A DNA stretch of 64,000 nucleotides from Pectobacterium versatile (GCF_020166435.1 NZ_JAINZP010000007.1:1-64000), one strand, 5' to 3'. Counted from the stretch's first letter, positions 8,762 through 19,923 are shown. A program made the numbers and translations. Notes: a model not told the origin generated them from the letters alone.

Positions 8762-8788
8762 CTATCGGCTGTGTCGCTCTTTTCTTTA
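8762..8788 (-). promoter_or_regulatory. Sigma-28 (FliA) promoter of the second FlxA-like gene
   Basis: Minus strand: TAAAGAAA-N11-GCCGATAG, an almost perfect match to the enterobacterial FliA consensus with the correct 11-nt spacing, 35 nt before the start codon. Confidence 0.88.
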
Positions 8789-8845
8789 CGAAAAACTTAC
8801 AAAACGTGAGGGGGCAATGCGTTTGCTCGAAGGGAAGAAAGGGGA

Positions 8846-8868
8846 CAAGGGCGCTTTCCACGCCCTTG
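8846..8868. terminator. Hairpin after the Aer-like gene
   Basis: CAAGGGCG and CGCCCTTG form an 8-bp stem with a 7-nt loop just past the receptor stop codon (minus strand). The T-run is poor, so termination strength is uncertain. Confidence 0.45.
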
Positions 8869-8892
8869 CCGCAATGGATGAGATGATGTCAG

Positions 8893-10428
8893 TTAACTAC
8901 CGTACACGTTAATCGCGCTATTCAGCCGCCTTGCCTGAAGGTTTAGCCCTTCAGCCGCTTCTGTGGAGTGGGTAACCATATCGGTGTTGCGCTGTGTCAT
9001 TTGTTCTATCTGTGCAATAGAGGTATTGATCAGGCCCAATGCCGAGGTTTGCTCATGCGTTGCGTTGCTGATCTCTTTGATCATGGTGGAGACCTGCAAG
9101 ACTTCATCAACGATGTCGCTGATATGTTTGCCCGCGTTCTCGACCATAGTGCTGCCCTGTTTCACACTTTGGACGTTAGCATCGATCAACGTTTTAATCT
9201 CTTTGGCCGCAGAGGCGGAATGCTGCGCCAGATTGCGAACCTCAGCGGCTACCACCGCAAACCCGCGTCCTTGTACGCCAGCACGAGCGGCTTCAACGGC
9301 CGCATTCAGCGCAAGGATGTTGGTCTGGAAGGCAATACTGTCTATCACGCCAATGATATCAACGATTCTATCACTGGCGCTTGAGATGGAATCCATCATG
9401 CCGATGGTTTCCTTCATGATATTGCCACCTTTGAACGCGGTGCTGCTGGCGGCCTCTGCCATGGTGGTGGCCTGTGCCGCCGTCTCTGCACTTTGCTGCA
9501 CGGCAACGGTAATTTCTTCAATGGCAGCGGCAGTTTGTTGCAGATTGGCCGATGTCTCTTCCGTGCGGGTATTCAGATCGACATTGTTTTCCGCCAGCTT
9601 ATGGCTGACGTTGGTGATGCCGTTTACCTGTGTACTGACGTCGTCGACAAGCGAATGCAGGTTCAGGCCAAACTGATTAACAGAGCGTAGCAGCAAGCCA
9701 ATTTCATCGACCCGGTTCAGGTGGACATGCTTTACTTTACGGCCCGATACTACATGCTGAGCCTGCTTCATTATCATCCTGATTGGCTGTGCAATTTGCT
9801 TTTGCAGAAACTGATCCATGATGACGATGAGTAATAGCGTCAGTGCCAGTAGCCACAGTGGATTCATGCCATTGAAAGCAAGCAGTGCGGGAATGAGGCC
9901 CACCGCCAGCACTGCTAGGCGCAAGCGCCAGCAGACTGACAATTGCTGTAAAAGTGACAGTGGAGAGAAGAGTCCAGTGCGAACGACGAGCCCTTTGTAG
10001 AATTTGCGGCTGCCCGCCTGTTTTTTCTGCACGGCGCTATACAGCGTTTCGGCATACTTTATTTCTTCCGCGCTAGGCGTGTTACGTACTGAGATATAGC
10101 CCGCGAGCTGCTCCTGCTGGTAGACCGGCGTAACGTTGGCGCGAACCCAGTAGTGGTCACCGTTGTTGCGACGGTTTTTCACTAATCCGGTCCAGCTATC
10201 GCCTTGTTTCAACGTAAACCACATGTCGGCATAGGCTTCCACGGGCATGTCGGGATGGCGCACAATATTGTGAGGCTGGTTGATGAGCTGCTCTTCGGAA
10301 AAACCGCTAACTGTAATGAAGGCAGAGTTGGCATAGGTAATGTGGCTGTGAATATTTGTTGTGGACATCAATATGGTGTCCATGTCTAACAGATACTCCT
10401 GCTGTGTTACAGGTGTATTTAATCTCAT
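8893..10428 (-). CDS. aer: Aer-type aerotaxis/redox receptor (PAS + MCP signalling domain)
   Basis: 511 residues. The N-terminal PAS domain (about 20-120) contains the FAD-receptor motifs QPHNIVRHPDMP, ADMWFTLKQGDSWTG and NRRNNGDHYWVRAN, very close to E. coli Aer. A hydrophobic anchor lies near 168-208, then HAMP-like sequence. The methyl-accepting signalling domain has its conserved hairpin tip around residues 370-390 (DSIAFQTNILALNAAVEAAR). Aer senses electron-transport state and signals through CheA/CheW. It sits beside the two flagellar-regulon FlxA-like genes. I found no convincing FliA promoter in front of it. Confidence 0.9.
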   Translation of the reverse strand: MRLNTPVTQQEYLLDMDTILMSTTNIHSHITYANSAFITVSGFSEEQLINQPHNIVRHPDMPVEAYADMWFTLKQGDSWTGLVKNRRNNGDHYWVRANVTPVYQQEQLAGYISVRNTPSAEEIKYAETLYSAVQKKQAGSRKFYKGLVVRTGLFSPLSLLQQLSVCWRLRLAVLAVGLIPALLAFNGMNPLWLLALTLLLIVIMDQFLQKQIAQPIRMIMKQAQHVVSGRKVKHVHLNRVDEIGLLLRSVNQFGLNLHSLVDDVSTQVNGITNVSHKLAENNVDLNTRTEETSANLQQTAAAIEEITVAVQQSAETAAQATTMAEAASSTAFKGGNIMKETIGMMDSISSASDRIVDIIGVIDSIAFQTNILALNAAVEAARAGVQGRGFAVVAAEVRNLAQHSASAAKEIKTLIDANVQSVKQGSTMVENAGKHISDIVDEVLQVSTMIKEISNATHEQTSALGLINTSIAQIEQMTQRNTDMVTHSTEAAEGLNLQARRLNSAINVYGS

Positions 10429-11053
10429 TAGAAACCCCGGCGTACGTATCCCGCTCAGCTTCCAGGTTCAGCCATGCTGGCAGCTTCTTGCCTCAGCCGC
10501 TCTGGTTATTCCAGATGCGGGTGCGCAGTGTAGCTGCTACTTGGTGATACCGTGAAATCTGTCAGGCATATTGCTGTGTAAATATTCAAGTTATTCAAAT
10601 AGGTATACTGAAATTTCTTGGGTGATTGATTCGCTTATATAAAATAATGGCATTCCTTAATTATATGAGCGGTCTATTCACCCTATATTGTGCGTGATGG
10701 AGGTTTTGTAACTTTATTTTTTGTAACAAATATTTCATCAGTGTTAGCACGCTTTTTCAGCACGCGTAAATTTATGATGAGGATGATTACCTGTCAATTG
10801 ATTCATTTTATTGGCAATAAATAATTGGTAAAAAAATGATTAAAAATAGGCGGGGATTAAAATAGGGATTTTTCTTAAAAGGTGTTTTAGAATTGATGAA
10901 GGTGACGCTAAGAAGAATGACTTGTTAAGTTTTTTTTATCTTTTCTTTGCATGAATGAAATTAAATGTTGCTGCCCTGCTGTTTATTCTTTTAATTACGG
11001 CCTTTCTTCCATTTTTATTGACGCTGAATTTATTGCAGATCAAATAACGCTAT
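10429..11053. other. A+T-rich intergenic region, no gene seen
   Basis: About 625 bp between the Aer-like gene and garD, both on the minus strand. From roughly 10560 it is very A+T rich. I see no plausible coding frame, RNA gene or repeat. Confidence 0.6.
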
Positions 11054-11084
11054 CCGCAGACCAGATAATGATTCTGGCCTGCGG
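11054..11084 (-). terminator. Hairpin after garD
   Basis: CCGCAGaCCAGA pairs with TCTGGcCTGCGG around a 7-nt loop, 10 nt beyond the garD stop codon. There is only a weak T-rich tract on the minus strand. Confidence 0.6.
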
Positions 11085-11094
11085 AGAAAGATAA

Positions 11095-12669
11095 TCAGGT
11101 TACTGGCGCCGGATTGAAAACGGCCAGTGCGTTATGCAGCCCCCACTGATCGGACCAAGTTTTTTTCCTGCCGCTGGCGATATCCAAAATGAAGTGGAAA
11201 AGCTGCCAGCCTACGTCTTCGATCGTGGCCTCTCCGGTAGCAATGGTTCCGGCATCAATATCCATTAGATCGTGCCAGCGGTTTGCCAATGCGGTTCGGG
11301 TCGCCATTTTGATCACAGGGACAGCCAGCAGGCCATAGGGTGTGCCACGACCGGTGGTGAAGACTTGCACGGTGATACCAGAAGCAAGCTGCTGGGTACC
11401 GCACACGAAATCACTGGCTGGTGTTGCGGCGTAAATCAAGCCACGTTTAGTTGGACGCTGTCCGGGGGACAGGACTTCGACAATCGCGCTGGTGCCGGAT
11501 TTGGCGATGGAGCCGAGCGCTTTTTCCACCACGTTCGCGAGGCCACCTTTTTTGTTGCCTGGCGATGGGTTGGCGCTACGATCGGTCTGGCCGCTCTCGA
11601 GGTAGTTATCGTACCAAGCCATTTCTTCCAGCAGGCGTTTACCGACTTCTTCATTGATGACGCGCGGCGTCAACAGATGAATGGCGTCGCGTACTTCGGT
11701 CACTTCGGAGAACATGACGGTCGCACCGCAGCGAACCAAGAGATCGGATGCAAAACCAACGGCAGGGTTCGCGGTGACGCCGGAGAAAGCATCGCTACCG
11801 CCACACTGCATGCCGACAACCAACTCAGAGGCCGGACAGGTTTCACGCTGACGTTTGTTCAACCGTTGCAGGTGCTTGTCTGCCATCGTCAGAATGTCAT
11901 CCACCATCGATCTGAAACCAACATGGTGTTCATCCTGCAAGCGGACAATGCTGGTGTCGTCGAGGGAGATGGCTTGTACATCAGGCGTCCCTTCCAGCAG
12001 GCGCTCCGGCTGTAATTTTTCACAGCCCAGGCCGACCACCAGTATCTCGCCGCCAAAATTCGGGTTCAGCGCCAGATTGTGAATGGTACGGATGGGAACC
12101 ACCGCAGCAGGAGCATTGATTGCCACGCCACAGCCATAAAGATGGTTGAGTGCGACCACGCCATCCACATTGGGATATCTCGGCAATAAGTCTCGCTCGA
12201 TAATTTTGACGACATAGTCCACCACGCCCGCGACGCAGTGCACGCTGGTGGTAATGCCCAACAGGTTTTTCGTACCTACGCTGCCATCGGCGTTGCGGTA
12301 ACCTTCAAAGGTATAACCTTCCAACGCAGGCAGCGTGGGGGGGATTTTGGTCGCTAACGGCAGGGTTTCCAGCGCGGGAGCCTGAGGCAACTCGACCAGA
12401 GATTCATCGATCCAGCTTCCTTTGGTAATATCACGCAGCGCATACCCGATAATTTCACCATAGCGGATGATGGCGCCTGATTTGGCGATATCCACAAGGG
12501 CCACTTTGTGACCTTGCGGAACATGCTCAATTAATTCCAGATCATCATTAAAACGGGTTCCGGCACGTAAGCCATTATTATTAACAACAATGGCAACATT
12601 ATCAGAATCGTGGACCTTAATATAAAGTGGCTGCTCTTGTGCAGCATTACTTTCTGATTTATCTGACAT
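11095..12669 (-). CDS. garD: Galactarate dehydratase
   Basis: 524 residues of the UxaA/GarD family. The N-terminal SAF domain (about 13-95) and the catalytic core carry [21 protein letters not shown] and [20 protein letters not shown], typical of the iron-dependent galactarate/altronate dehydratases. It converts galactarate (mucate) to 5-keto-4-deoxy-D-glucarate, the same intermediate made by GudD. It is divergent from the gudP-gudX-gudD-garL-garR-garK run, so one locus handles both hexarates. Its start region faces a CRP-like site. Confidence 0.95.
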   Translation of the reverse strand: MSDKSESNAAQEQPLYIKVHDSDNVAIVVNNNGLRAGTRFNDDLELIEHVPQGHKVALVDIAKSGAIIRYGEIIGYALRDITKGSWIDESLVELPQAPALETLPLATKIPPTLPALEGYTFEGYRNADGSVGTKNLLGITTSVHCVAGVVDYVVKIIERDLLPRYPNVDGVVALNHLYGCGVAINAPAAVVPIRTIHNLALNPNFGGEILVVGLGCEKLQPERLLEGTPDVQAISLDDTSIVRLQDEHHVGFRSMVDDILTMADKHLQRLNKRQRETCPASELVVGMQCGGSDAFSGVTANPAVGFASDLLVRCGATVMFSEVTEVRDAIHLLTPRVINEEVGKRLLEEMAWYDNYLESGQTDRSANPSPGNKKGGLANVVEKALGSIAKSGTSAIVEVLSPGQRPTKRGLIYAATPASDFVCGTQQLASGITVQVFTTGRGTPYGLLAVPVIKMATRTALANRWHDLMDIDAGTIATGEATIEDVGWQLFHFILDIASGRKKTWSDQWGLHNALAVFNPAPVT

Positions 12670-12838
12670 GATGCAAGCCTTTATTATTGGTTTATCAGAA
12701 ACACGGTGGTAACTATTACCACGCTATTACTTCATTGCTCGCTAATGAGTATACGTGAGGTTCCCTTCTCGTACATTATGCAATTGACCTAAGCCAGCGC
12801 TTTTTATTTCTGATTTATCAGGCGAAGACCCAATTTTT

Positions 12839-12854
12839 GGTGAGTTTGATCACA
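12839..12854. promoter_or_regulatory. CRP-like site between garD and gudP
   Basis: GGTGA-GTTTGA-TCACA: one half perfect and the other with a single mismatch to TGTGA-N6-TCACA, with T/A flanks. It lies 170 bp before garD and 360 bp before gudP in the divergent region (12670-13213), which otherwise shows no gene. Catabolite control of hexarate genes would fit. Confidence 0.6.
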
Positions 12855-12926
12855 TTCTTCCGGCGCACGGTTTTTAAGTCAGAAATGAAAATAATGTGTA
12901 TGAATGTAAAAAGAGAATAGCGGCGT

Positions 12927-12943
12927 TTTTCGTGAAACACCTC
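12927..12943. promoter_or_regulatory. 17-bp motif, copy 1 (upstream of gudP)
   Basis: TTTTCGTGAAACACCTC. The identical 17-mer recurs at 14958-14974, upstream of gudX-gudD. Both are intergenic within the hexarate locus, so a shared operator is possible. No regulator gene of the CdaR type is in the window. Confidence 0.4.
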
Positions 12944-13213
12944 GCACTATATAGGGCAAGTGCACCAACATATTCAAAAGGACATTTTTAATGTTGTGCT
13001 TTTAGCTAGTGAGCAGTCAGTGGGTAAAAATTATAATGTTCCTGCGAGTTGAAGATGTCAGCTAATTACTCTGATGCTATATAGCCTGGCTATTCGCAAA
13101 AAAAAATAAAAATGGGAATGTTAACTATCCACTGATCTTCATTCTGATAACCCTACACCGTTATCTGTTATTCGGAATGAATGAGCGAACCGCGATTGAA
13201 GCAGGAGTTCATC

Positions 13214-14566
13214 ATGAATACAGTAAGCTCAGCAGCTGGCGCGATACAAAAGAGAACAAACGCCCGCTACTGGATTGTCGTGATGTTGTTTATTGTCACG
13301 TCATTTAACTATGGGGACCGCGCAACCTTGTCCATTGCTGGTTCAGCAATGTCTAAGGAAATTGGGCTGGATGCGGTGGGGATGGGCTATATCTTCTCTG
13401 CTTTCTCCTGGGCATATGTTATTGGGCAAATACCCGGAGGCTGGCTGCTCGATCGCTTTGGTTCAAAGAAAGTCTACTTCTATAGTATTTTTACCTGGTC
13501 GATTTTTACCTTATTACAAGGTTTTGTCGATATTTTCAGCGGTGCGGGCATCGTCATTTCCCTGTTCTTGCTGCGCTTTATGGTTGGTTTGTGTGAATCA
13601 CCCTCCTTCCCGGGGAATAGCCGAATTGTAGCGGCCTGGTTCCCTGCTCAAGAGCGCGGTACTGCTGTCGCGATATTCAACTCGGCACAATACTTCGCTA
13701 CCGTGATTTTTGCTCCTATCATGGGCTGGCTGGTACACGCCGTGGGTTGGGCGCATGTGTTCTGGTTTATGGGCGGATTGGGGATCATTCTGAGTTTTGT
13801 CTGGCTGAAAGTGATCCACGATCCTAAAGATCACCCTAGTGTGAATCAGGCCGAACTGGATTACATCGAGGCCGGCGGCGCACTGATCAATATGGATGCC
13901 AAAGGGTCGAAGAAAGCGACTGAGAAGGGTGAAAAATGGCACCAGATCAAACAATTAATGCAGTCCCGTATGATGCTTGGTGTTTACATCGGTCAATATT
14001 GTATTAACGCACTGACTTACTTCTTCATCACCTGGTTCCCGCTTTATCTGGTTCAGGCGCGCGGTATGTCGATCCTCAAAGCAGGATTCGTCGCCTCGGT
14101 TCCTGCTATCTGTGGTTTTGTGGGAGGCGTTCTGGGCGGCATTATTTCCGATTACCTGATGCGCCGGACTAATTCACTGACCTTTGCCCGTAAAACACCA
14201 ATCGTTCTCGGTATGTTGCTCTCCATGTCGATGGTGATTTGTAACTACGTTGAAACCGAGTGGGTCGTTATTGCGGTGATGTCTGCAGCCTTCTTCGGCA
14301 AAGGCATTGGTGCGCTGGGCTGGGCGGTTATGGCCGATACCGCACCGAAAGAAATCAGCGGATTGAGCGGTGGACTGTTCAATATGTTTGGTAACGCGTC
14401 TGGTATCGTGACGCCGATTGCGATTGGCTACATCATCGGAATGACCGGTTCTTTCAATGGTGGTCTGGTGTATGTCGGGATTCATGCGCTGGTTGCGATC
14501 TTCAGCTACCTGTTCATTGTGAAAGAGATTAAACGTGTCGAATTGAAGCCGTTCGTTAAGAATTAA
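13214..14566 (+). CDS. gudP: D-glucarate/galactarate proton symporter (MFS)
   Basis: 450 residues from the ATG at 13214, which has an AGGAG site 6 nt upstream. An earlier in-frame start at 13181 has no good site. Twelve membrane spans are expected. The opening motif KRTNARYWIVVMLFIVTSFNYGDRATLSIAG is nearly that of E. coli GudP (also 450 residues), and the loop sequence GGWLLDRFGSKKVY is the MFS motif A region. It imports hexarates across the inner membrane. It is first in the plus-strand hexarate run, followed by a hairpin and a repeat-A copy before gudX. Confidence 0.94.
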   Translation: MNTVSSAAGAIQKRTNARYWIVVMLFIVTSFNYGDRATLSIAGSAMSKEIGLDAVGMGYIFSAFSWAYVIGQIPGGWLLDRFGSKKVYFYSIFTWSIFTLLQGFVDIFSGAGIVISLFLLRFMVGLCESPSFPGNSRIVAAWFPAQERGTAVAIFNSAQYFATVIFAPIMGWLVHAVGWAHVFWFMGGLGIILSFVWLKVIHDPKDHPSVNQAELDYIEAGGALINMDAKGSKKATEKGEKWHQIKQLMQSRMMLGVYIGQYCINALTYFFITWFPLYLVQARGMSILKAGFVASVPAICGFVGGVLGGIISDYLMRRTNSLTFARKTPIVLGMLLSMSMVICNYVETEWVVIAVMSAAFFGKGIGALGWAVMADTAPKEISGLSGGLFNMFGNASGIVTPIAIGYIIGMTGSFNGGLVYVGIHALVAIFSYLFIVKEIKRVELKPFVKN

Positions 14567-14608
14567 GGCCAGTCGTTACCGTATTAGTCTAGATATAGGC
14601 AATAAAAC

Positions 14609-14850
<242 letters not shown>

Positions 14851-14957
14851 GATTTGTCATTTATTCATGCCCTTTAACGTCGGGTTTTACCTCTTCGAAA
14901 TCGAGTGCCAAGGGGACGTATTTCGGTGTTGATAAAGCAGGAATTCGCTTTTCCCAG

Positions 14958-14974
14958 TTTTCGTGAAACACCTC
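14958..14974. promoter_or_regulatory. 17-bp motif, copy 2 (upstream of gudX)
   Basis: TTTTCGTGAAACACCTC, identical to 12927-12943, about 405 bp before gudX. Confidence 0.4.
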
Positions 14975-15379
14975 CCATTGGCCTGTGATAATGACATATT
15001 TAATCTGCATTTCGACAGGGAATGCTGTGCTATTGCCCAATGAGTTGTGAAATAAGAAAACTTATACTTTTTACTGAGGTTGGTGAGGCGGTACGAATTA
15101 CAACACCGCATTCCTGACTGGTTTATTTCAGTAATAACCTGTTTTTATTCTGACAATCTTACAAGCCCTACAAGCATTGTTCAGTTCAAATCAGAGTAAA
15201 AACAAGGTCGCGCTAATAAAGTAGGAAAACAACATGAAATCATCTACTGGTGCACCATCTGTTTTTTATTTCTGTATGACTGAATTATTTTCATCCGCCT
15301 CAGCGCGCCCCTGCGTTGTGGCAACCATCGGAAACCTAAGCGTCAATCCTGTGCGATCCATTCATGACGGGAGCCTGTC

Positions 15380-16732
15380 ATGACAAACTTTTCAGCGACG
15401 CCTGTGATTACCGACATGAAAGTCATCCCCGTTGCGGGCTATGACAGCATGTTGCTGAACATCGGCGGCGCGCATGGTGCTTACTTCACGCGTAACCTCG
15501 TCATTTTAACCGACAGCGCCGGGCATACTGGTGTCGGCGAAGCGCCCGGTGGTGAAGTCATCTACAACACGCTGGTTGAAGCCATTCCTCGTGTGAAAGG
15601 CGAACAAATCGCCCGCATGAACCGTCTGGTTCATGACATTCATGTCGGCAACCAGTCTTCTGATTTTGATTCCTTCGGCAAAGGTGCCTGGACGTTTGAA
15701 CTGCGCGTGAATGCGGTGGCAGCACTCGAAGCGGCGCTGCTCGATCTGCTGGGGCAATTCATGGGTGTCCCTGTTGCCGAGCTGCTGGGGCCGGGTAAAC
15801 AGCGTGATGAAGTCACCGTGCTCGGTTATCTGTTCTATATCGGCGATCGCACGAAGACGGATTTACCTTATCTGTCGGGTGAGAAAGTATCAGGTGAGAA
15901 AGGCAAGCACGAGTGGTATCACCTGCGTCACCAGCAGGCGATGGACAGCGACGCGATTGTGCGTTTGGCCGAAGCCACAACCGACCGCTACGGATTTAAA
16001 GATTTCAAACTCAAAGGTGGTGTACTGCCCGGCGAACAGGAAATCGATGCCGTGAAAGCGCTGAAAAAGCGTTTCCCGGATGCGCGTATTACCGTCGATC
16101 CAAACGGTGCCTGGCTGCTGGATGAAGCGATCGGATTGTGCAAAGACATGAAGGGCATTCTGACTTACGCGGAAGACCCGTGTGGTGCCGAACAAGGTTT
16201 CTCCGGTCGTGAAGTAATGGCGGAATTCCGTCGTGCCACCGGGCTACCGGTCGCGACCAACATGATTGCGACCAACTGGCGCGAAATGAACCATGCCGTG
16301 ATGCTACAAGCGGTCGATATTCCGTTGGCCGATCCCCATTTCTGGACGATGCACGGTGCGGTGCGCGTCGCCCAACTGTGTGATGAGTGGGGTCTGACGT
16401 GGGGCTGCCATTCCAATAACCACTTCGATATCTCTCTGGCGATGTTCACGCACGTGGGGGCTGCGGCACCGGGTAACCCGACGGCGATTGATACGCACTG
16501 GATCTGGCAGGAAGGGCAGCATCTGACCAAAGAGCCACTGCAAATCGTCAACGGCAAAATTAAGGTGCCGGATCGTCCCGGTCTGGGGATTGAGCTGGAT
16601 AGGGAACAGGTCATGAAGGCTCACGATCTCTACAAAAAATTACCGAGCGGGGCACGTAATGATGCCGTCGCCATGCAGTACCTGATTCCTGGTTGGACAT
16701 TTGATCGTAAACGCCCGGTTTTTGGCCGCTAA
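15380..16732 (+). CDS. gudX: Glucarate dehydratase-related protein GudX
   Basis: 450 residues of the enolase superfamily. It is closer to E. coli GudX than to its neighbour Gud[25 protein letters not shown], the [10 protein letters not shown] segment, and a C-terminus ending RKRPVFGR. The KxK base motif (FKLKGG), metal-ligand regions DPNGAW and AEDPCGAEQ, and the general-base segment CHSNNHFD are all present. E. coli GudX has little dehydratase activity and its role is unclear. Near residue 172 there is a short tandem SGEK duplication (SGEKVSGEK) not seen in GudD. The ribosome site is GGGAG. It begins the gudX-gudD-garL-garR run. Confidence 0.92.
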   Translation: MTNFSATPVITDMKVIPVAGYDSMLLNIGGAHGAYFTRNLVILTDSAGHTGVGEAPGGEVIYNTLVEAIPRVKGEQIARMNRLVHDIHVGNQSSDFDSFGKGAWTFELRVNAVAALEAALLDLLGQFMGVPVAELLGPGKQRDEVTVLGYLFYIGDRTKTDLPYLSGEKVSGEKGKHEWYHLRHQQAMDSDAIVRLAEATTDRYGFKDFKLKGGVLPGEQEIDAVKALKKRFPDARITVDPNGAWLLDEAIGLCKDMKGILTYAEDPCGAEQGFSGREVMAEFRRATGLPVATNMIATNWREMNHAVMLQAVDIPLADPHFWTMHGAVRVAQLCDEWGLTWGCHSNNHFDISLAMFTHVGAAAPGNPTAIDTHWIWQEGQHLTKEPLQIVNGKIKVPDRPGLGIELDREQVMKAHDLYKKLPSGARNDAVAMQYLIPGWTFDRKRPVFGR

Positions 16733-16768
16733 CCCTACATAGAAAAATGAGAGAGAAAGGATAAGAAA

Positions 16769-18109
16769 ATGACATTGCAAAGTTCAACGCCGGTGATTAC
16801 CCACATGCAGGTTATTCCGGTTGCAGGTCACGACAGTATGTTGCTCAACCTGAGTGGCGCACATGCACCTTATTTCACTCGCAACATTGTGATTCTGAAA
16901 GATAACGCCGGGAATACCGGTGTCGGAGAAATTCCCGGCGGTGAGAAAATCCGTCAGACGCTGGAAGATGCTGCCGCGCTGGTGGTGGGCAAAACGCTGG
17001 GCGAATACAAAAACGTGATGACGGCGGTGCGTGCGCAGTTCGCCGACCGCGATTCTTCCGGGCGCGGTTTGCAGACGTTCGATCTGCGTACCACCATCCA
17101 TGTCGTCACGGGGATCGAAGCCGCCATGCTCGATCTGCTGGGGCAATTCCTCAATGTCAGCGTGGCCTCGCTGCTGGGTGATGGGCAGCAGCGTGATGCC
17201 GTCGAGATGCTGGGTTATCTGTTCTACATTGGCGATCGTAATAAAACCGATCTGCCTTACCAGAGTCAGGCTAACGAGAAATGCAACTGGTATCGTCTGC
17301 GTCATGAAGAAGCGCTGACGCCAGAAACCATCGTGCGTCTGGCTGAAGCTGCGTATGAAAAATACGGTTTCAACGATTTCAAACTGAAAGGCGGCGTACT
17401 GGCCGGTAGCGAAGAGGCCGAAGCGGTGACCGCGCTGGCGAAACGCTTCCCGCAGGCCCGCATCACGCTGGATCCAAACGGTGCCTGGTCGCTGGATGAA
17501 GCCATCGGTCTGGGCAAACAGTTGCGTGGCGTGCTGGCGTATGCAGAAGATCCGTGCGGCGCGGAGCAAGGCTTCTCGGGTCGTGAAGTGATGGCGGAAT
17601 TCCGCCGTGCGACGGGGCTGCCTACCGCGACCAACATGATCGCTACCGACTGGCGACAGATGGGGCACACTATTTCGCTGCAATCGGTCGATATTCCGTT
17701 GGCCGATCCGCACTTCTGGACAATGCAAGGTTCCGTACGCGTGGCGCAAATGTGCCACGAATGGGGCTTAACCTGGGGTTCTCACTCCAATAACCACTTT
17801 GATATTTCACTGGCCATGTTTACTCAGGTCGCCGCGGCGGCGCCGGGCAAGATTACGGCGATTGATACGCACTGGATCTGGCAGGAAGGCAACCAACGCC
17901 TGACGAAAGAACCGTTGCAGATTGTTGGCGGCATGGTGGAAGTGCCGAAGAAACCGGGTCTGGGCGTCGAGCTGGATATGGATCAGGTGATGAAAGCACA
18001 CGAACTGTATAAAAACATGGGATTAGGCGCACGTAACGACGCCATGGGAATGCAGTACCTTATTCCTGAGTGGACGTTTGATAATAAACGTCCGTGTCTG
18101 GTTCGCTAA
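16769..18109 (+). CDS. gudD: D-glucarate dehydratase
   Basis: 446 residues, the same length as E. coli GudD. Enolase-superfamily barrel with catalytic lysine in FKLKGG (about 207), metal ligands in [15 protein letters not shown] and the NMIATDW segment, and catalytic histidine in SHSNNHFD (about 339). It dehydrates D-glucarate (and L-idarate) to 5-keto-4-deoxy-D-glucarate. It lies 36 bp after gudX with a good AAAGGA site. It is a clear paralogue of gudX, differing mainly in the N-terminal cap ([16 protein letters not shown]). Confidence 0.96.
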   Translation: MTLQSSTPVITHMQVIPVAGHDSMLLNLSGAHAPYFTRNIVILKDNAGNTGVGEIPGGEKIRQTLEDAAALVVGKTLGEYKNVMTAVRAQFADRDSSGRGLQTFDLRTTIHVVTGIEAAMLDLLGQFLNVSVASLLGDGQQRDAVEMLGYLFYIGDRNKTDLPYQSQANEKCNWYRLRHEEALTPETIVRLAEAAYEKYGFNDFKLKGGVLAGSEEAEAVTALAKRFPQARITLDPNGAWSLDEAIGLGKQLRGVLAYAEDPCGAEQGFSGREVMAEFRRATGLPTATNMIATDWRQMGHTISLQSVDIPLADPHFWTMQGSVRVAQMCHEWGLTWGSHSNNHFDISLAMFTQVAAAAPGKITAIDTHWIWQEGNQRLTKEPLQIVGGMVEVPKKPGLGVELDMDQVMKAHELYKNMGLGARNDAMGMQYLIPEWTFDNKRPCLVR

Positions 18110-18178
18110 CGTTCTGATTTTCCGTTTTTTGAGCGCGCCGCTTCAGTCAAGCGGCGCTGGAATGACCGAGGATAAAAA

Positions 18179-18949
18179 ATGAAGACTCCGCTGTTACCTA
18201 ACCGTTTTCGCCAAGATTTGCTGCAGGGGAAAACGTTGATTGGCTGCTGGTGTGCGCTGGGCAACCCGATTTCAACTGAAGTGCTGGGGCTGGCGGGATT
18301 CGACTGGCTGGTGCTGGATGGAGAACATGCGCCTAACGATATCGTGACGTTTATTCCTCAGCTCATGGCGCTGAAAGGCAGCCACAGTGCGCCTGTCGTC
18401 CGCCCGCCGTGCAATGAGCCGATCATCATCAAGCGACTGCTGGATATCGGGTTCAATAACTTCCTGATTCCTTTCGTGGAAACGGCGGAAGAGGCTGCGC
18501 GTGCGGTCGCGTCAACCCGTTATCCGCCAGCAGGCATCCGCGGCGTTTCCGTGGCGCACCGTAGCAACTGCTATGGCACCGAACCGGACTATTTCGCCAA
18601 GATTAACGACAACATTACCGTCGTAGTGCAAATCGAAAGTCAGGACGGCCTCGACAATCTGGATGCAATTATTGCCGTTGACGGCGTAGACGGCGTGTTT
18701 GTTGGCCCGAGCGACCTGTCTGCGGCGCTGGGCTATCTCGGTCAGCCTAATCATCCTGACGTGCAGAAAGCGATCCGCCACATCTTCGATCGCACCGCTG
18801 CGCACAACAAGCCGTGCGGCATTCTGGCACCGGTTGAAGCCGATGCGCGTCGCTATCTGGAATGGGGCGCAAGCTTCGTTGCGGTCGGTAGCGATCTGGG
18901 CGTGTTCCGCAGCGCAACACAGGCGCTGAGCGACAAGTACAAGAAGTAA
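18179..18949 (+). CDS. garL: 5-keto-4-deoxy-D-glucarate aldolase
   Basis: 256 residues of the HpaI/HpcH class II aldolase family, the length of E. coli GarL. Catalytic and metal motifs are the histidine and acids of [20 protein letters not shown] and [12 protein letters not shown]. It splits 5-keto-4-deoxy-D-glucarate to pyruvate and tartronate semialdehyde. The ribosome site is GAGGA. It follows gudD by 69 bp and precedes garR, which reduces its product. Confidence 0.96.
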   Translation: MKTPLLPNRFRQDLLQGKTLIGCWCALGNPISTEVLGLAGFDWLVLDGEHAPNDIVTFIPQLMALKGSHSAPVVRPPCNEPIIIKRLLDIGFNNFLIPFVETAEEAARAVASTRYPPAGIRGVSVAHRSNCYGTEPDYFAKINDNITVVVQIESQDGLDNLDAIIAVDGVDGVFVGPSDLSAALGYLGQPNHPDVQKAIRHIFDRTAAHNKPCGILAPVEADARRYLEWGASFVAVGSDLGVFRSATQALSDKYKK

Positions 18950-19038
18950 TGGATTAATTCCGTGCGAATCGGATCCGCCATGAGGTGGGTTCATCGTGAA
19001 TTGAAGTGATATCTACATCAGACAATGAGGTTAGGGCG

Positions 19039-19923
19039 ATGAAAATTGGTTTTATTGGATTGGGCATCATGGGAAAACCGATGAGTAAAAATCTGCTGAA
19101 AGCAGGTTACTCATTAGTCGTGATGGATCGAAATCTGGACGCGGTCGCGGAAGTGGTTGCAGCGGGCGCTACGGCGGCTGAAACGCCGAAACAGGTTGCG
19201 GAGCTGTGTGATGTCATCATCACCATGCTGCCTAACTCTCCACACGTTAAAGAGGTGGTGCTGGGTGAAAACGGCGTCATCGACGGTGCGCGCGCCGGAA
19301 GCATTGTGGTGGATATGAGTTCAATCGCCCCGCTTGCCAGCCGTGAAATTGCTACCGCACTGGCGGCGAAAGAGATCGCTATGCTGGACGCGCCAGTCAG
19401 CGGCGGTGAACCGAAAGCGATTGACGGCACGCTGTCTGTGATGGTCGGTGGCGACAAAGCCCAGTTTGAGCGCTGCTTTGAGATTCTGAAATCCATGGCA
19501 GGTTCTGTTGTACATACTGGTGATATCGGTGCAGGTAACGTGACCAAACTGGCGAATCAGGTGATTGTGGCGCTGAACATTGCCGCCATGTCCGAGGCGC
19601 TGGTGCTGGCGACGAAAGCAGGGGTTAACCCGGATCTGGTTTATCAGGCGATCCGCGGTGGATTGGCTGGCAGCACCGTGCTGGATGCGAAAGCGCCGAT
19701 GGTGATGGATCGTAACTTTAAGCCAGGTTTCCGCATCGATCTGCATATCAAAGATTTGGCGAACGCGCTGGATACCTCACACGGCGTCGGCGCACAACTG
19801 CCGTTAACGGCGGCAGTGATGGAAATGATGCAGGCGCTGAAAGCGGACGATCTGGGATCGGCTGACCACAGTGCGCTGGCGTGTTACTACGAGAAGCTGG
19901 CCAAAGTTGAAGTTACGCGATAA
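19039..19923 (+). CDS. garR: Tartronate semialdehyde reductase
   Basis: 294 residues from the ATG at 19039, matching family length. An in-frame ATG at 19006 would add 11 unconserved residues. NAD(P) motif GFIGLGIMGKPMSKNL at the N-terminus, substrate motif DAPVSGGEPKA near 120, and catalytic lysine in the GNVTKLANQ region near 170. It is nearly identical in kind to E. coli GarR and reduces tartronate semialdehyde to D-glycerate. Confidence 0.96.
   Translation: MKIGFIGLGIMGKPMSKNLLKAGYSLVVMDRNLDAVAEVVAAGATAAETPKQVAELCDVIITMLPNSPHVKEVVLGENGVIDGARAGSIVVDMSSIAPLASREIATALAAKEIAMLDAPVSGGEPKAIDGTLSVMVGGDKAQFERCFEILKSMAGSVVHTGDIGAGNVTKLANQVIVALNIAAMSEALVLATKAGVNPDLVYQAIRGGLAGSTVLDAKAPMVMDRNFKPGFRIDLHIKDLANALDTSHGVGAQLPLTAAVMEMMQALKADDLGSADHSALACYYEKLAKVEVTR

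Noticed and set aside
11272-12015. A 247-codon frame antisense to garD
   Set aside because: Shadow of garD; composition follows the complement of garD codons and no family motif is present.
14887-15111. A 74-codon minus-strand frame between gudP and gudX
   Set aside because: No ribosome site, no recognisable domain, and it overlaps the 17-bp motif; more likely chance.
16784-17758. A 324-codon open frame antisense to gudD
   Set aside because: It is complementary to a well-conserved enzyme with strong codon bias; long antisense frames of this kind are common and there is no start signal.
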